A DNA stretch of 64,000 nucleotides from the NCBI RefSeq assembly GCF_900105385.1, contig NZ_LT629772.1, positions 3,286,001 through 3,350,000 on the forward strand, read 5' to 3'. A program made the position numbers and the translations under genes. The notes beneath the pieces were generated by a model. It was not told the DNA's origin, did no database searches, and saw only the letters and a program-made list of their open reading frames with translations. Shown piece after piece: positions 33,395 to 42,369 of the stretch (positions are counted from its first letter, which is position 1; every line of letters starts with the position of its first letter). This stretch comes from Microlunatus soli. GTDB lineage: Bacteria > Actinomycetota > Actinomycetes > Propionibacteriales > Propionibacteriaceae.

Positions 33395-35137
33395 ATGGAT
33401 GAGGATCTGGAGCAGCTCGATCTCGGCGGCCTCGCGGCCGCCGCGTCGGTCTGCGCCAGCGCCGAGATGGCCGCCGGATGCCGGTTGCTCCAGATCGCCG
33501 CGATCTGGGCCGACAACCATCCTGCGGACGGCATCTTCCACCAGCGGACGCCGCTCGCTGTCGCCGGCGAACGGACCATGCAGTTCGGTGGCGAGGGGAC
33601 CCCGGATGTCGCGGAGTTCGCGCCGGCCGAATTGGCCCCCGAGATCGGCGAGAGCGTCTATCAGGCAACGAGTCTGCTGGCCGACGCGTTGGATCTGCGG
33701 CACCGCTTCCCGATGATCTGGCGACGCGTCACGTCCGGTTCGGTTCGAGCCAGGCTGGCCCGCCGGGTCGCGTTCCGGACCCGGACGTTGACAACGGCGC
33801 AGGCTGCGGAGATTGACGCCGAGATCGCGCCGACGTTGGGCCAGTTGTCGTTCTATCGGCTGGAGCTGAGGCTGGACGCAGCGATCCTGCGTGTTGATCA
33901 TGTGAATGTCGCGCGGCGCGCCGAGGAAGCGGCCAAGCAGCGCTCGGTCCGGATGGGCAGGTCGACCGAAGAGGGTCTGACGACGATCTACGCCACGATG
34001 GACACCCCGGATGCGATCGCGCTCGACGCGACGGTCGATCGGTTGGCCGACATCCTCGCCGGTCAGCGCGATGCCTTGCCCGCCGGAGTGCCTGATCGTG
34101 CAGCGCAGAGCAAGGACGAGTGGCGCGCGGTCGCCGCCGGCCTGCTCGGCAAGCCGTTGATCGCGGCACGGGTGATCGCCGACCACGAGCAACCGGACCT
34201 CTTCGATGATCTTGAATTCGGCCACGACCCCACCGGTGATGTCCGGGAGCAAGCCGATCCGGACGACGTCCCGGAGCATGCCCACTCGGACAAGGGTCCT
34301 GAGCTTGTCGAAGGGCTGCAACCTGACGCCGCATCGACGACTCCTGGAGCACCCAGGCAGCCAGCCGCGGCAGAATCCGGCAATCAGTCCCGGACCGCGC
34401 CGAACCCTCAACCCGCAGGGATCTGGGCGCCGCGCGATCGGGAGCGACTGCTGCTGGAGTTGGCGCGACGGATCGATCCGAACCGCCTTGCGCCGCGGTC
34501 CGTCCTGCATATCCACATCAGTCCGGATGCGATTGACGGCTCGACCGACGAAGTCCGGATCGCTCGGGTGGAGCAGCTCGGGCCGCACCTGATCAGCACC
34601 GTTCGGCAGTGGCTGGACGGCAGTCGGGTGAGTGTGCAGACGATCATCGACTCCGACCGGATCCCGTCGGTGGACCGCTACGAAGTGCCGGCCATGATGG
34701 CGGAGGCGTTGCTGGCTCGGTCACCGGGCAGTGTGTTCCCGTGGTCGTCGGGTCGTCATCTTGATCATGATCACACCATCCCGTATCGACCTCCGCCCAG
34801 TGGCCCGCCGGGCCAGACCGGCTTGGGCAAGCTCGGACCGTTGAGTCGCCGAGAGCATCGGTTCAAGACCCACGGCCGGATCTCGGTGCTGCAGCCCGAT
34901 GCGGGCACCTTTGTCTGGCGGACCCGATTCGGTCGGGTGCTCATCACCAATCCCGCTGGGACTCATGACCTCGGTGGAGGACCATTCGCTGATGCGGTCT
35001 GGCGGGCTGCCATCAGCGTGGACGATCCGACCGGCGTGCCTGCGGGGGACGAACGATTGGCCGAGACGATCAAGCTCGTCCGGCTCGGTTACCCGGACAC
35101 TCGACCGACACGACGAGCAAGCAGTGCCGGCGGATGA
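33395..35137 (+). CDS. DUF222/13E12-type protein with HNH-like C-terminus
   Basis: The 580-residue protein has the DUF222 helical N-terminal domain (RRVAFRTRTLTTAQAAEIDA, DAAILRVDHVNVARRAEEAA, MDTPDAIALDATVDRLADIL). A low-complexity linker (about 285-350) contains an in-frame REP-like repeat. The C-terminal HNH-like zone has GRHLDHDHTIPYRPP and LSRREHRFKTHG. These proteins occur in many copies in actinobacterial genomes and are thought to be mobile or DNA-cleaving; activity is unproven. ATG 33395 marks the normal family start, though the frame stays open far upstream. Confidence 0.85.
   Translation: MDEDLEQLDLGGLAAAASVCASAEMAAGCRLLQIAAIWADNHPADGIFHQRTPLAVAGERTMQFGGEGTPDVAEFAPAELAPEIGESVYQATSLLADALDLRHRFPMIWRRVTSGSVRARLARRVAFRTRTLTTAQAAEIDAEIAPTLGQLSFYRLELRLDAAILRVDHVNVARRAEEAAKQRSVRMGRSTEEGLTTIYATMDTPDAIALDATVDRLADILAGQRDALPAGVPDRAAQSKDEWRAVAAGLLGKPLIAARVIADHEQPDLFDDLEFGHDPTGDVREQADPDDVPEHAHSDKGPELVEGLQPDAASTTPGAPRQPAAAESGNQSRTAPNPQPAGIWAPRDRERLLLELARRIDPNRLAPRSVLHIHISPDAIDGSTDEVRIARVEQLGPHLISTVRQWLDGSRVSVQTIIDSDRIPSVDRYEVPAMMAEALLARSPGSVFPWSSGRHLDHDHTIPYRPPPSGPPGQTGLGKLGPLSRREHRFKTHGRISVLQPDAGTFVWRTRFGRVLITNPAGTHDLGGGPFADAVWRAAISVDDPTGVPAGDERLAETIKLVRLGYPDTRPTRRASSAGG
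34295..34316 (+). repeat. REP-like repeat inside the DUF222/HNH gene
   Basis: GGTCCTGAGCTTGTCGAAGG plus GC is a copy of the dispersed core. It is translated as GPELVEGL within the disordered linker, and so is tolerated there. Confidence 0.65.
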
Positions 35138-35178
35138 TGACCGGCGCCGCAGTCCCCGACTGACTCGGTCCGGTCAGT

Positions 35179-35607
35179 TCATTCCTCCTCGGCGAAGGAC
35201 CAGGTGAACCCGACGTTCGACTCCTGGACAACGGATCCGAGGCTTCGGTAGGTGCCGAGCGCAGCTTCGTTGTCGGCGTCGGTGAGCACCCACATCCCAT
35301 AGCAACCGTGCTCCCGGGCAAGATCAGAAAGAGCCCGGGTCAGGGCCGACCCGATCCCGCGACGTCGGTAGCGCTGATCGACCCCGAGCTCGTACAGGAA
35401 CATCTCGGTTCCTTTGTCCGGATGGGTGAGCTCAACCCCGGTGACCATCCCGGCCGGCTGTTCCCCGACATAGGCGATCAGCAGATGATGATCCGCAGAG
35501 GCGACGAACCGCTCGGACGCCGCCGGCTGTGGCGGGTGATCGAAGAGCACGGCTGCCGCCCGGACATCGGCAACATCGGTGATGCGACGGATCGTGAAGT
35601 CGGCCAT
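35179..35607 (-). CDS. GNAT family N-acetyltransferase
   Basis: The 142-residue protein shows the acetyl-CoA loop VDQRYRRRGIGSALTRALSD (R-R-x-G-I-G), a preceding FLYELGV strand and the C-terminal MWVLTDADNEAALGTYRSLG. The block order and the MWV-T-D-x-x-N-x-A-A-x-x-Y pattern resemble AAC(3)-I type aminoglycoside acetyltransferases, but resistance cannot be claimed from sequence alone. ATG 35607 follows ACAGG by 6 bases; ATG 35613 is an alternative start. It precedes the uridine kinase-like gene on the opposite side of a 28-bp gap. Confidence 0.85.
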   Translation of the reverse strand: MADFTIRRITDVADVRAAAVLFDHPPQPAASERFVASADHHLLIAYVGEQPAGMVTGVELTHPDKGTEMFLYELGVDQRYRRRGIGSALTRALSDLAREHGCYGMWVLTDADNEAALGTYRSLGSVVQESNVGFTWSFAEEE

Positions 35608-35635
35608 GATCATCCTGTTCCGTAACGTCTCGGTG

Positions 35636-36328
35636 TCACGAGTGGTTGGGCGTCCGATCGACGGGCGGCGTGACGCGTGTCAGTCTGGGGCGTCGAAGGT
35701 CGGTGTTGTCCAGCATCCAGGTGCTGCGGGACACCGGGTCGGCCTCGGTGAGGTAGAGCCGTTGGCCTCCGACGTAGCGCTGGTTGCTCGGCGCCTCGGG
35801 GTCGGCATCGTGATCACCGGGAAACCGCGCGTTGCCGCGCGGCACGGTCACCGCAAACGGTGCGTCGACCCACACGGTGGCATCCCACACGTCGGCGAGC
35901 TCGGGACGTTGCAGGAAGATCCCGTCGACGAGCACGATCGCTTCCGGCGGGACCTCGACAGACGTGTGCGGCACCGGTCGGTCGAGTGCGACGTCCCAGA
36001 TCGCCGGCGTGATCGGCCGCCCCGCGCGGATCGGCTCCACCACCCGCCGACGAAACTCCTGATAACGGTAGGAGCTGCGGTAATAACTCTCCGCGTCCTG
36101 CCCAGCGGCTCTCCGTACCGCCCTCGGATGGTGAAAACCGTCGATGCTCACCGGCACCATCGGCCGATAAGCCGGACCCGCGGCGTCGACGAGTTCGTGC
36201 GACAGCTGCGTCTTGCCCACTCCGTCATGTCCGTCCAGGGCGATCATCGCCCGTTCTCCCGGGCGCACCTGCTGAAAGGCTGCGAGCAGTTCGGCGATGA
36301 CGGGTTCGCGGTCGGACTCGATCCCCAT
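35636..36328 (-). CDS. Uridine kinase-like P-loop NTPase
   Basis: The 230-residue protein has Walker A GHDGVGKT (residues 33-40), the VSIDGFHHPRAVRR block (substrate-site Asp and His as in uridine/pantothenate kinases), VLVDGIFLQRPEL (Walker B-like) and VTVPRGNARF (lid Arg). The phosphoribulokinase/uridine kinase family phosphorylates nucleosides, ribulose phosphate or pantothenate. ATG 36328 begins 14 bp after the HIT gene stop, so HIT and this kinase probably share an mRNA, consistent with a nucleotide-linked role. Confidence 0.87.
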   Translation of the reverse strand: MGIESDREPVIAELLAAFQQVRPGERAMIALDGHDGVGKTQLSHELVDAAGPAYRPMVPVSIDGFHHPRAVRRAAGQDAESYYRSSYRYQEFRRRVVEPIRAGRPITPAIWDVALDRPVPHTSVEVPPEAIVLVDGIFLQRPELADVWDATVWVDAPFAVTVPRGNARFPGDHDADPEAPSNQRYVGGQRLYLTEADPVSRSTWMLDNTDLRRPRLTRVTPPVDRTPNHS

Positions 36329-36342
36329 AGTGGTCCCGCAGG

Positions 36343-36720
36343 TCAGCGCCGGGGACCGCTGTGCACGTGGATGTGCAGGTGCTTGGAGTCCTGATAATCG
36401 CCCAGGTTGGTGAGCACCGCCGCAGCGCCGGTTGCCCGCTCGGTCTCTGCGGCGACGGACTGGACGACCTCCAGCAGCCGGCGGGCGTCCGGTTCGTCCG
36501 CCGCGGTGAGCGTCGTCAACGAGCCGATGTGTCGCTTCGGGACGACCACGATGTGGTTCTGCCAGAACGGCCGGGTGTGGTGGAACGCCAGAACAAGATC
36601 ATCTTCGTGCACGACCTGCAGCCGGGACGGGTCCGGGATCGCCACATCACAGTAGAAGTCGTCGCCGCCGTATTCGGAGTTTCGCGCATCGGCGGAGGGA
36701 TTCTCGGCCTCGGTCGTCAT
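36343..36720 (-). CDS. HIT family nucleotide-binding protein
   Basis: The 125-residue protein carries the histidine triad HLHIHVH (about residues 114-120), with VVVPKRHIGSLTTL and VLAFHHTRPFWQNH upstream. HIT proteins hydrolyse or transfer nucleoside monophosphates from phosphoramidate or dinucleotide substrates. It is followed 14 bp later by the uridine kinase-like gene. Confidence 0.92.
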   Translation of the reverse strand: MTTEAENPSADARNSEYGGDDFYCDVAIPDPSRLQVVHEDDLVLAFHHTRPFWQNHIVVVPKRHIGSLTTLTAADEPDARRLLEVVQSVAAETERATGAAAVLTNLGDYQDSKHLHIHVHSGPRR

Positions 36721-36841
36721 GGTCGCCAGCGTAGCGAGTATCTCGCGACCGAACTTCGGGTGCGGGATACGAGGAATGCTCGGAAATCGGCGAATCAGCC
36801 GTGCTCGCCGACCCTGCGGGCCATGATCCGGCTGACTCGTT

Positions 36842-38110
36842 CTAACTCTGCTGCCGAGTGACGGGCCGGCGCCGTTCGTCGACGTTCGGCCGCAGTCGTG
36901 CGGACACCACGGCTGCAGGACCGAACAGGATCGCGGAGACGATCAACGCGACCGGAATCGAGGTCCTGGTCGCGAGTGCGCCGAGCGGCGGCCCGCCGAT
37001 CACCTGGCCGATCGCATCGGCCTGATTGGCGAAGGACAGCGTCGTGGCGCGTGACGTCGAGGAGACGTTGCGCGCCAACCAGGCCGAGCGGATCGGTGCG
37101 GCGACGGTCTGGGCTGCGGTACGCAGCCACATCGCGCCGAGAGCCAACCACAGCGAGCCGGACACGGCGAAGCCGATCACTCCAGCCAGCTGGATCAAGA
37201 TCAACAGCGCCATCACGCCGGCCGGATGTCTGGCGTTGATCCGTTCGGCGGCGAACCTGTTGGCGGCCAGACTGGAGATCAAGGCGATCAGTCGGCCGGC
37301 CAGCGCGAACGCGGTGAACCAGAGTGCCGCTTCGTTGACGCCGGCCAGCGACGGGAGTCGGAAGGTCTGCAGCAGATGCGCTGTCCACAGCCGATCGAAG
37401 ACTTCCGAGGAGATGCCGGTGAGTAGGGCGATGATCAAGAACGAGCGGACCACGCCACGGCGTCGTGCAGCGGTCAGTCCTTCGACCATCAGCCGGCGCA
37501 GGTGTCGGAAGGATTCCCGTTCGTTGCGCGGTGTCGGGGTGAAGCCGGTCTCCGGCATCAGCGGCGCCATGATCAACGCCAGAGCGATGTAGCTGCAGCC
37601 GGCGATGATCATCGGCAACCGCAGATCGAGCAGTCCGAGTGCGCCCGCCAGCAGCGTTCCGCCGACCCCGACACCGAGGTTGATCTGTTCGGCGCGGGTG
37701 AACACCGGTTGGACGCCGTCGGGCTCGACCTCATCGGAGATCCAGGCCTCGCCGGCTCCGGACAGGAAGGTGTAGCCGATGGCCCAGATCACGTTCCCGA
37801 TCAGGATCGGGACGAACGCCGGGAACACACCCTGGACTCCGATGCCGACGCCGACCACGACCGCTCCGATCAGCATCGAGAGCCGACGGGAGTAGAGGTC
37901 CGCGACGATTCCGGTCGGCACCTCCGCCAGGAAGCAGGTCGCCTCCATCACGGTGCCGACCAGCACCAGTTGCAGCGGGGTGAGATCAGCGGTCTGGACC
38001 TGATAGACCAATAGCAGGGTGAACGAGACGGCGTGCAGCAACGACCAGCTGCCGTCGAACCAGAGGTAGGCATGCGACGCGCGGATCGGGCGTCGACCGA
38101 GAAGTGACAT
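36842..38110 (-). CDS. MFS transporter, DHA1-like
   Basis: The 422-residue protein has about 12 hydrophobic segments. The signature between helices 2 and 3 reads TGIVADLYSRRLSMLIGAVV (G-x3-D-x2-S-R-R). An acidic/basic central loop (ETGFTPTPRNERESFRHLRR) separates the two six-helix halves. The family exports drugs or metabolites by proton antiport. The final residues are basic and cytosolic. No regulator is adjacent; it is divergent from the aminotransferase gene. Confidence 0.9.
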   Translation of the reverse strand: MSLLGRRPIRASHAYLWFDGSWSLLHAVSFTLLLVYQVQTADLTPLQLVLVGTVMEATCFLAEVPTGIVADLYSRRLSMLIGAVVVGVGIGVQGVFPAFVPILIGNVIWAIGYTFLSGAGEAWISDEVEPDGVQPVFTRAEQINLGVGVGGTLLAGALGLLDLRLPMIIAGCSYIALALIMAPLMPETGFTPTPRNERESFRHLRRLMVEGLTAARRRGVVRSFLIIALLTGISSEVFDRLWTAHLLQTFRLPSLAGVNEAALWFTAFALAGRLIALISSLAANRFAAERINARHPAGVMALLILIQLAGVIGFAVSGSLWLALGAMWLRTAAQTVAAPIRSAWLARNVSSTSRATTLSFANQADAIGQVIGGPPLGALATRTSIPVALIVSAILFGPAAVVSARLRPNVDERRRPVTRQQS

Positions 38111-38251
38111 CCGTCGGTTCCTGAGGCGAAGAGGGTAGGCGTAGCGGCACGCCCGACACGCGTACGGAGTCCGGACCGTACGCGGTCACTACGGGGGATG
38201 CCTGGCTCAGGATGCGATGTTCATGCAGCCGACCGTAGCGGCTCGACGTCG

Positions 38252-38291
38252 CCGTCGCAGCGGAATTCGGGCCGCCGCAGCGGATTTCGGT
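38252..38291. repeat. Tandem pair of 20-bp repeats
   Basis: GCCGTCGCAGCGGAATTCGG (38252-38271) is followed immediately by GCCGCCGCAGCGGATTTCGG (38272-38291), 18/20 identical. It lies 35 bp before the aminotransferase start in the divergent MFS/aminotransferase region and could be a regulator site. Confidence 0.45.
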
Positions 38292-38326
38292 GAGGTCAGT
38301 TCGTGCTCGGAACGCGGCCTGAGACG

Positions 38327-39523
38327 ATGGACACCGTGAGCATCTTCGCAACAGTCCAGCGTGCCCCGCGTGATCCGATCCTCGGCCTGACCGAGCAGTT
38401 CGTCGCCGACCAACGCGAGCACAAGGTCAACCTCGGGGTCGGCGTCTACCAGGACGCGTCCGGAAAGGTTCCGGTGCTGGAGTGCGTCCGGGCCGCCGAC
38501 GCCGACCTGTCGGCCGGCGGCAAGCCGTACGGCTATCTGCCGATCGACGGACTGGCCGCCTACGACAACGCCGTCGCCGACCTGGTGTTCGACGACAGTG
38601 TCGAGCGGGACCGGGTCGCCGTCGTCCAGTCGCTCGGCGGCACCGGCGCGCTGAAGGTGATCGCCGACTTCCTGCACCAGACCCGGCCCGACGCGGGCGT
38701 CTTGATCTCCGCCCCGAGCTGGGAGAACCACCGGGCGATCTTCACCCGGGCCGGCTTCGAGGTCGCCGAGTATCCGTACTACGACGCCGACCGGCGCGGT
38801 GTCGACGTCGACGCGATGGTGGCTGCGCTGCAGTCCGCCGAACCCGGCACCGTCGTCGTACTGCACGCCTGCTGCCACAACCCGACCGGCTACGACCTCT
38901 CGCCGGCCGACTGGGAACGGGTGCTGGCCGTCGTCGTCGAGCGGGACCTGTTCCCGATCCTGGACATGGCCTATCAGGGCTTCGCCACGTCACTGGAGGC
39001 CGACGGGGCAGCGGTCCGGGCCTTCGCGGCCGCCGGAATCAACGGTGCGGTGACCACCTCCTTCTCCAAGACCTTCAGCCTGTACGGCGAGCGGGTCGGG
39101 GCGCTCAGCGTGGTCTGCGCCGACGCGGACGAGGCCGGTCGGGTGCTCAGCCAACTCAAGATCATCGTCCGCACCACCTACTCCAACCCGCCCACCCATG
39201 GCGCCGCGATCGTCGCGGCAGTCCTCACCGATCCGGCCCAGCGGGCGGGCTGGGAGAGCGAACTCGGCGGGATGCGGGACCGGATCAAGCAGATGCGGAC
39301 GGCGCTCGTCGACGGACTCACCGCGGCCGGAGCGACCGGCTGGGAGCACATCACCGCCCAGAACGGCATGTTCAGCTACTCCGGCCTGACCGCCGAGCAG
39401 ATGATCGCGTTGCGGGAGGAGCACGCCGTCTACGGTCTGGACTCCGGCCGGCTCTGCGTCGCCGCCCTGAACCCGACCAACCTGGACCGGGTCATCACCG
39501 CGATCGCCGCCGTCAGCAACTGA
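38327..39523 (+). CDS. Aromatic/aspartate aminotransferase (class I)
   Basis: The 398-residue protein is a fold-type I PLP enzyme of the AspC/TyrB group. It begins VSIFATVQRAPRDPILGLTE and VNLGVGVYQDASG, has HACCHNPTGYDLSP (PLP-phenol site), ILDMAYQGFA (Asp for pyridine N), TSFSKTFSLYGERVG with the Schiff-base Lys248, and ends RLCVAALNPTNLDRVITAIA. It transfers an amino group between aspartate or aromatic amino acids and 2-oxoglutarate. ATG 38327 or the in-frame GTG 38336 could start it. Confidence 0.92.
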   Translation: MDTVSIFATVQRAPRDPILGLTEQFVADQREHKVNLGVGVYQDASGKVPVLECVRAADADLSAGGKPYGYLPIDGLAAYDNAVADLVFDDSVERDRVAVVQSLGGTGALKVIADFLHQTRPDAGVLISAPSWENHRAIFTRAGFEVAEYPYYDADRRGVDVDAMVAALQSAEPGTVVVLHACCHNPTGYDLSPADWERVLAVVVERDLFPILDMAYQGFATSLEADGAAVRAFAAAGINGAVTTSFSKTFSLYGERVGALSVVCADADEAGRVLSQLKIIVRTTYSNPPTHGAAIVAAVLTDPAQRAGWESELGGMRDRIKQMRTALVDGLTAAGATGWEHITAQNGMFSYSGLTAEQMIALREEHAVYGLDSGRLCVAALNPTNLDRVITAIAAVSN

Positions 39524-39528
39524 CACCA

Positions 39529-39600
39529 CCCCGTCGCACCGTTTGCGTACCTTCGCACCACGTACACCTGGTGCGAAGGTACGCAAATGGTGCGACGGGG
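39529..39600. terminator. 32-bp near-perfect hairpin
   Basis: Left arm 39529-39560 pairs with 39569-39600 over 32 positions, with only one G-T position (39541), around the 8-base loop CGTACACC. It directly follows the aminotransferase stop, so it is likely a terminator. It also covers the open-frame start of the next gene, supporting a later start there. Confidence 0.75.
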
Positions 39601-39649
39601 GTTGGGTGGGGTTGCCGGAGCTGTCGGTGCTCGGCGGCATGATGGTGGG

Positions 39650-40618
39650 GTGACTGTGACGGCAACTGGTTCGAGCTCTCGGGCGAGGGGCGTCCGGTTG
39701 CCGTATCGGCCGATGGTCGGTTCGGTGTTCGGCGGGTTGCAGCGCGGGTCGCATGATCCGACGCATCAACGATGCGGCTCCGGCTGGCTGCGGGCTTCCC
39801 GGACGCCGGAAGGGCCGGTGCTGCTCCGGGTATCGCCGACCGCCGACGGAGTGCACGGCCGCGCCTGGGGAGCAGGAGCCGAATGGGCGTTGGACCAACT
39901 GCCCGCGCTGTTCGGTGCCGACGACGATCCGACCAGCTTCCGGCCCCGGCATTCGGTGCTGCAGGAAGCGGTGCGGCGGCTGCCCGACCTCCGGCTCGGC
40001 AGCACCGGGCTGGTGTTCGAGGCGCTCGCCCCGTCGATCATCGAGCAGAAGGTGACCGGGCTCGAGGCCTACGGCGCGTTCCGCCGGCTGGTCACCCGCT
40101 ACGGCGAACCGGCGCCCGGCCCGGCCCGGCAGCAGGGGTCGGCGGCGTACGGGATGCGGCTACCGCCCGATCCGCGGACCTGGGCGACGATCCCGAGCTG
40201 GCGGTTCCTGCAGCTCGGTCTGGAGTCGACCCGCAGCCGGGCGTTGGTCGGTGCCGCTCGCCGCGGCAGCGCACTGGAGCGGCTGGCGGGCCGATCTGCT
40301 GCCGACGCCGACCGAGGACTGCGCAGTTTGCCCGGGATCGGTGCCTGGACCTCGGCCGAGGTGCGGCAGCGGACCCACGGCGACGCCGACGCCTGGAGCA
40401 TCGGGGACTACCACGTCGGCAAGGACATCACCTGGGCGTTGACCGGGGAGGTGCTCGACGACGACGCCTGCACCGAGATCCTTGAGCCCTACCGCGGACA
40501 TCGTTACCGGGTCCAGGTGCTGCTCGGGATGATGGGGCTGCACCGGCCGCGGCGGGCGCCGCGGATGACACTGCCCACTCACACCCCGTACGCGATGGGG
40601 CTCAGCTCAGACCGATGA
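39650..40618 (+). CDS. AlkA-like DNA-3-methyladenine glycosylase
   Basis: The 322-residue protein contains the helix-hairpin-helix and catalytic region of alkyl-base DNA glycosylases: LRSLPGIGAWTSAEVRQR, then ADAWSIGDYHVGKDI with catalytic Asp253. EALAPSIIEQKVTGLEAYGA and AYGMRLPPDPRTW also match the family. It would remove alkylated purines during base excision repair. GTG 39650 is chosen; an earlier in-frame GTG-like start at 39587 falls within the preceding hairpin. The 3' end overlaps the convergent PQQ-like gene by 17 bp. Confidence 0.86.
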   Translation: MTVTATGSSSRARGVRLPYRPMVGSVFGGLQRGSHDPTHQRCGSGWLRASRTPEGPVLLRVSPTADGVHGRAWGAGAEWALDQLPALFGADDDPTSFRPRHSVLQEAVRRLPDLRLGSTGLVFEALAPSIIEQKVTGLEAYGAFRRLVTRYGEPAPGPARQQGSAAYGMRLPPDPRTWATIPSWRFLQLGLESTRSRALVGAARRGSALERLAGRSAADADRGLRSLPGIGAWTSAEVRQRTHGDADAWSIGDYHVGKDITWALTGEVLDDDACTEILEPYRGHRYRVQVLLGMMGLHRPRRAPRMTLPTHTPYAMGLSSDR

Positions 40619-42323
40619 ACCGGTAGCGAGGCTCGTCGGCGACCGAGGACGCCTTCGGGTCCCGGACGAGGTGCAGCGCCAGCAGGTAGCTGTCGCCGAC
40701 GCGCAGCACTTGCGAACCGTTGCAGTGCACGCTGCCAGGCTTGAACGGTGAGCTGTAGCCGGTGTTGCGGAAGTCCTCGGCGAAGGTCTTCAGCGGGGTC
40801 GCCGCCGAGCGGGTCAGCAGCGAGACCGTACAGGTCCGGTCGGTGCGCTGCAGCGCCAACACCCGGTCGTCATCGACGGCGACCATCGACGGCATGGGCT
40901 GACCTCCGCGCCGCTGCCAGAGTTCCCTGCCGCTCTCCAGGTCGTACGCGGTGAGCGTCGTCGGACCGTCGGTGTCGCCGACGCAGGTCGCGGCGAACGC
41001 GGTCCGGGTGCTGCCGACCAGGGTGGAGTCGTCCAGGCAGTCCGACCTGGCCGGCGTCGTCCAGCTGATCCGGCCGGTGGTCAGGTCCCGGCGCTGCAGC
41101 GCCTTCGGGTCACCTTCCAGTTGGTAGCCGGGCCGGACCAGCACCTGGTCCGGCCGGTCGGAGTCCGCCACCTGCTGGGCCCAGCGGCGGTCGCCGGTCT
41201 TCGGGTCGAGACCGATCAGGTCGGCGCCCTCGTCGTCGCAGCGGTAGGCATAGACCAGCACAACGGTCGGCGTGCTGGTCACGTCGCGTGGGTCGGCACA
41301 GCGTTCGGGCCGGTATCGCCAGAGCCTGCGCCCGGTGGTCGGGGAGACGGCAACCGCGGAATTGGTGCCCTGCGCCACATGATCGAAATACACCGGTGGA
41401 TCGCTGCCCTGCGGGTCGCCGCCGCCGGACGGCCAGAAGGCACGGAGCTGCCCGGTGTCGGCGGACAGGGTGAAGGTCTGATCGGACATGTCATCCGCGG
41501 CGTCACGCCCATCCACGCCGACGACGACCGACCGGCCACCCTCGGTCGACTGCAGTGACGGCGCGGCTGACAGGCCACGGATCTGGTACCGCCACCGGAC
41601 CCGGCCGCTGGTCGGATCGAGCATCACCACGCCGGCGTTGTGGCCTTGATCGGCAGCAACCGGGACCGCCAGACCGGAACGGGTCGGCAGCGGCGGCTGG
41701 TCGGTGTCCAGGTCGATCTGCCAGCGGGTCCGGCCGGACAACGTCGACGGTTGCTGCGGTACGGCCGCGGCACCGGCGGTGACCGTGCTGTTGGCCCGCA
41801 CCATCCAGCCGGGCGCAGCCGTGACCAGCAGGATCACCAGCACAGTGAGGAGCGCCAACGGGGCGGCCACGCCAGCCGCCGCGTGCCACCAGGGCCGATC
41901 ACCGGACTCCTCGCCGCCACGGCCGGCCAGGGCGCGGAGTTCGACGACACAGGCCGCGACGATGATCACCCAGAGCAGCACGTCCAGCGCTGCGGTCCAG
42001 GCCGTCGTCCACAATCCGCGATGCGCATCGAACCGGGCCGGTCGGATGATCACGATGGTGATCAACAACATGGCGGCCGCCAGCGCCCCCGTGATGATCA
42101 TCAGCGCGACCAGCCAACGGCGCCGACTGCGGGCCCTGCTCCAGACGATCAGCAACCCGATGCCGAGCACCGCGACGATGCCGAAGAAGATGCTGCGCGC
42201 GCCGTCGACGTCGACGCCGGAACCGTCCGCCCACCCGGCCACCGCGGCGCCGCAGGCCAGCACGGCGAGCGCCCCGCAGGCGATCTGCAGGGTGGCGGCG
42301 GAGATCCGGAGCGGCTGGCGCAT
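40602..42323 (-). CDS. Membrane-anchored PQQ-like beta-propeller protein
   Basis: The 573-residue protein has four or five membrane helices in the first about 170 residues, with a basic cytosolic loop RARSRRRW, and one more ending LLVTAAPGW. A large extracellular region follows with propeller-blade motifs GVVMLDPTSGRVRWRYQI, VAVSPTTGRRLWRYRPERC, LIGLDPKTGDRRWAQQVADS, LQRRDLTTGRISWTTP and LTAYDLESGRELWQRRG. The A-x-D-x-x-T-G-x-x-x-W blades are of the PQQ-binding-like/BamB type, usually without bound PQQ when the cofactor residues are absent. It follows the sensor kinase by 46 bp and may be part of its signalling output. Confidence 0.83.
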   Translation of the reverse strand: MRQPLRISAATLQIACGALAVLACGAAVAGWADGSGVDVDGARSIFFGIVAVLGIGLLIVWSRARSRRRWLVALMIITGALAAAMLLITIVIIRPARFDAHRGLWTTAWTAALDVLLWVIIVAACVVELRALAGRGGEESGDRPWWHAAAGVAAPLALLTVLVILLVTAAPGWMVRANSTVTAGAAAVPQQPSTLSGRTRWQIDLDTDQPPLPTRSGLAVPVAADQGHNAGVVMLDPTSGRVRWRYQIRGLSAAPSLQSTEGGRSVVVGVDGRDAADDMSDQTFTLSADTGQLRAFWPSGGGDPQGSDPPVYFDHVAQGTNSAVAVSPTTGRRLWRYRPERCADPRDVTSTPTVVLVYAYRCDDEGADLIGLDPKTGDRRWAQQVADSDRPDQVLVRPGYQLEGDPKALQRRDLTTGRISWTTPARSDCLDDSTLVGSTRTAFAATCVGDTDGPTTLTAYDLESGRELWQRRGGQPMPSMVAVDDDRVLALQRTDRTCTVSLLTRSAATPLKTFAEDFRNTGYSSPFKPGSVHCNGSQVLRVGDSYLLALHLVRDPKASSVADEPRYRFIGLS

Positions 42324-42369
42324 CCGCCGATTATGGGTGAAATCCGGCTCAGCGGTGGGCGCCGGGCCG

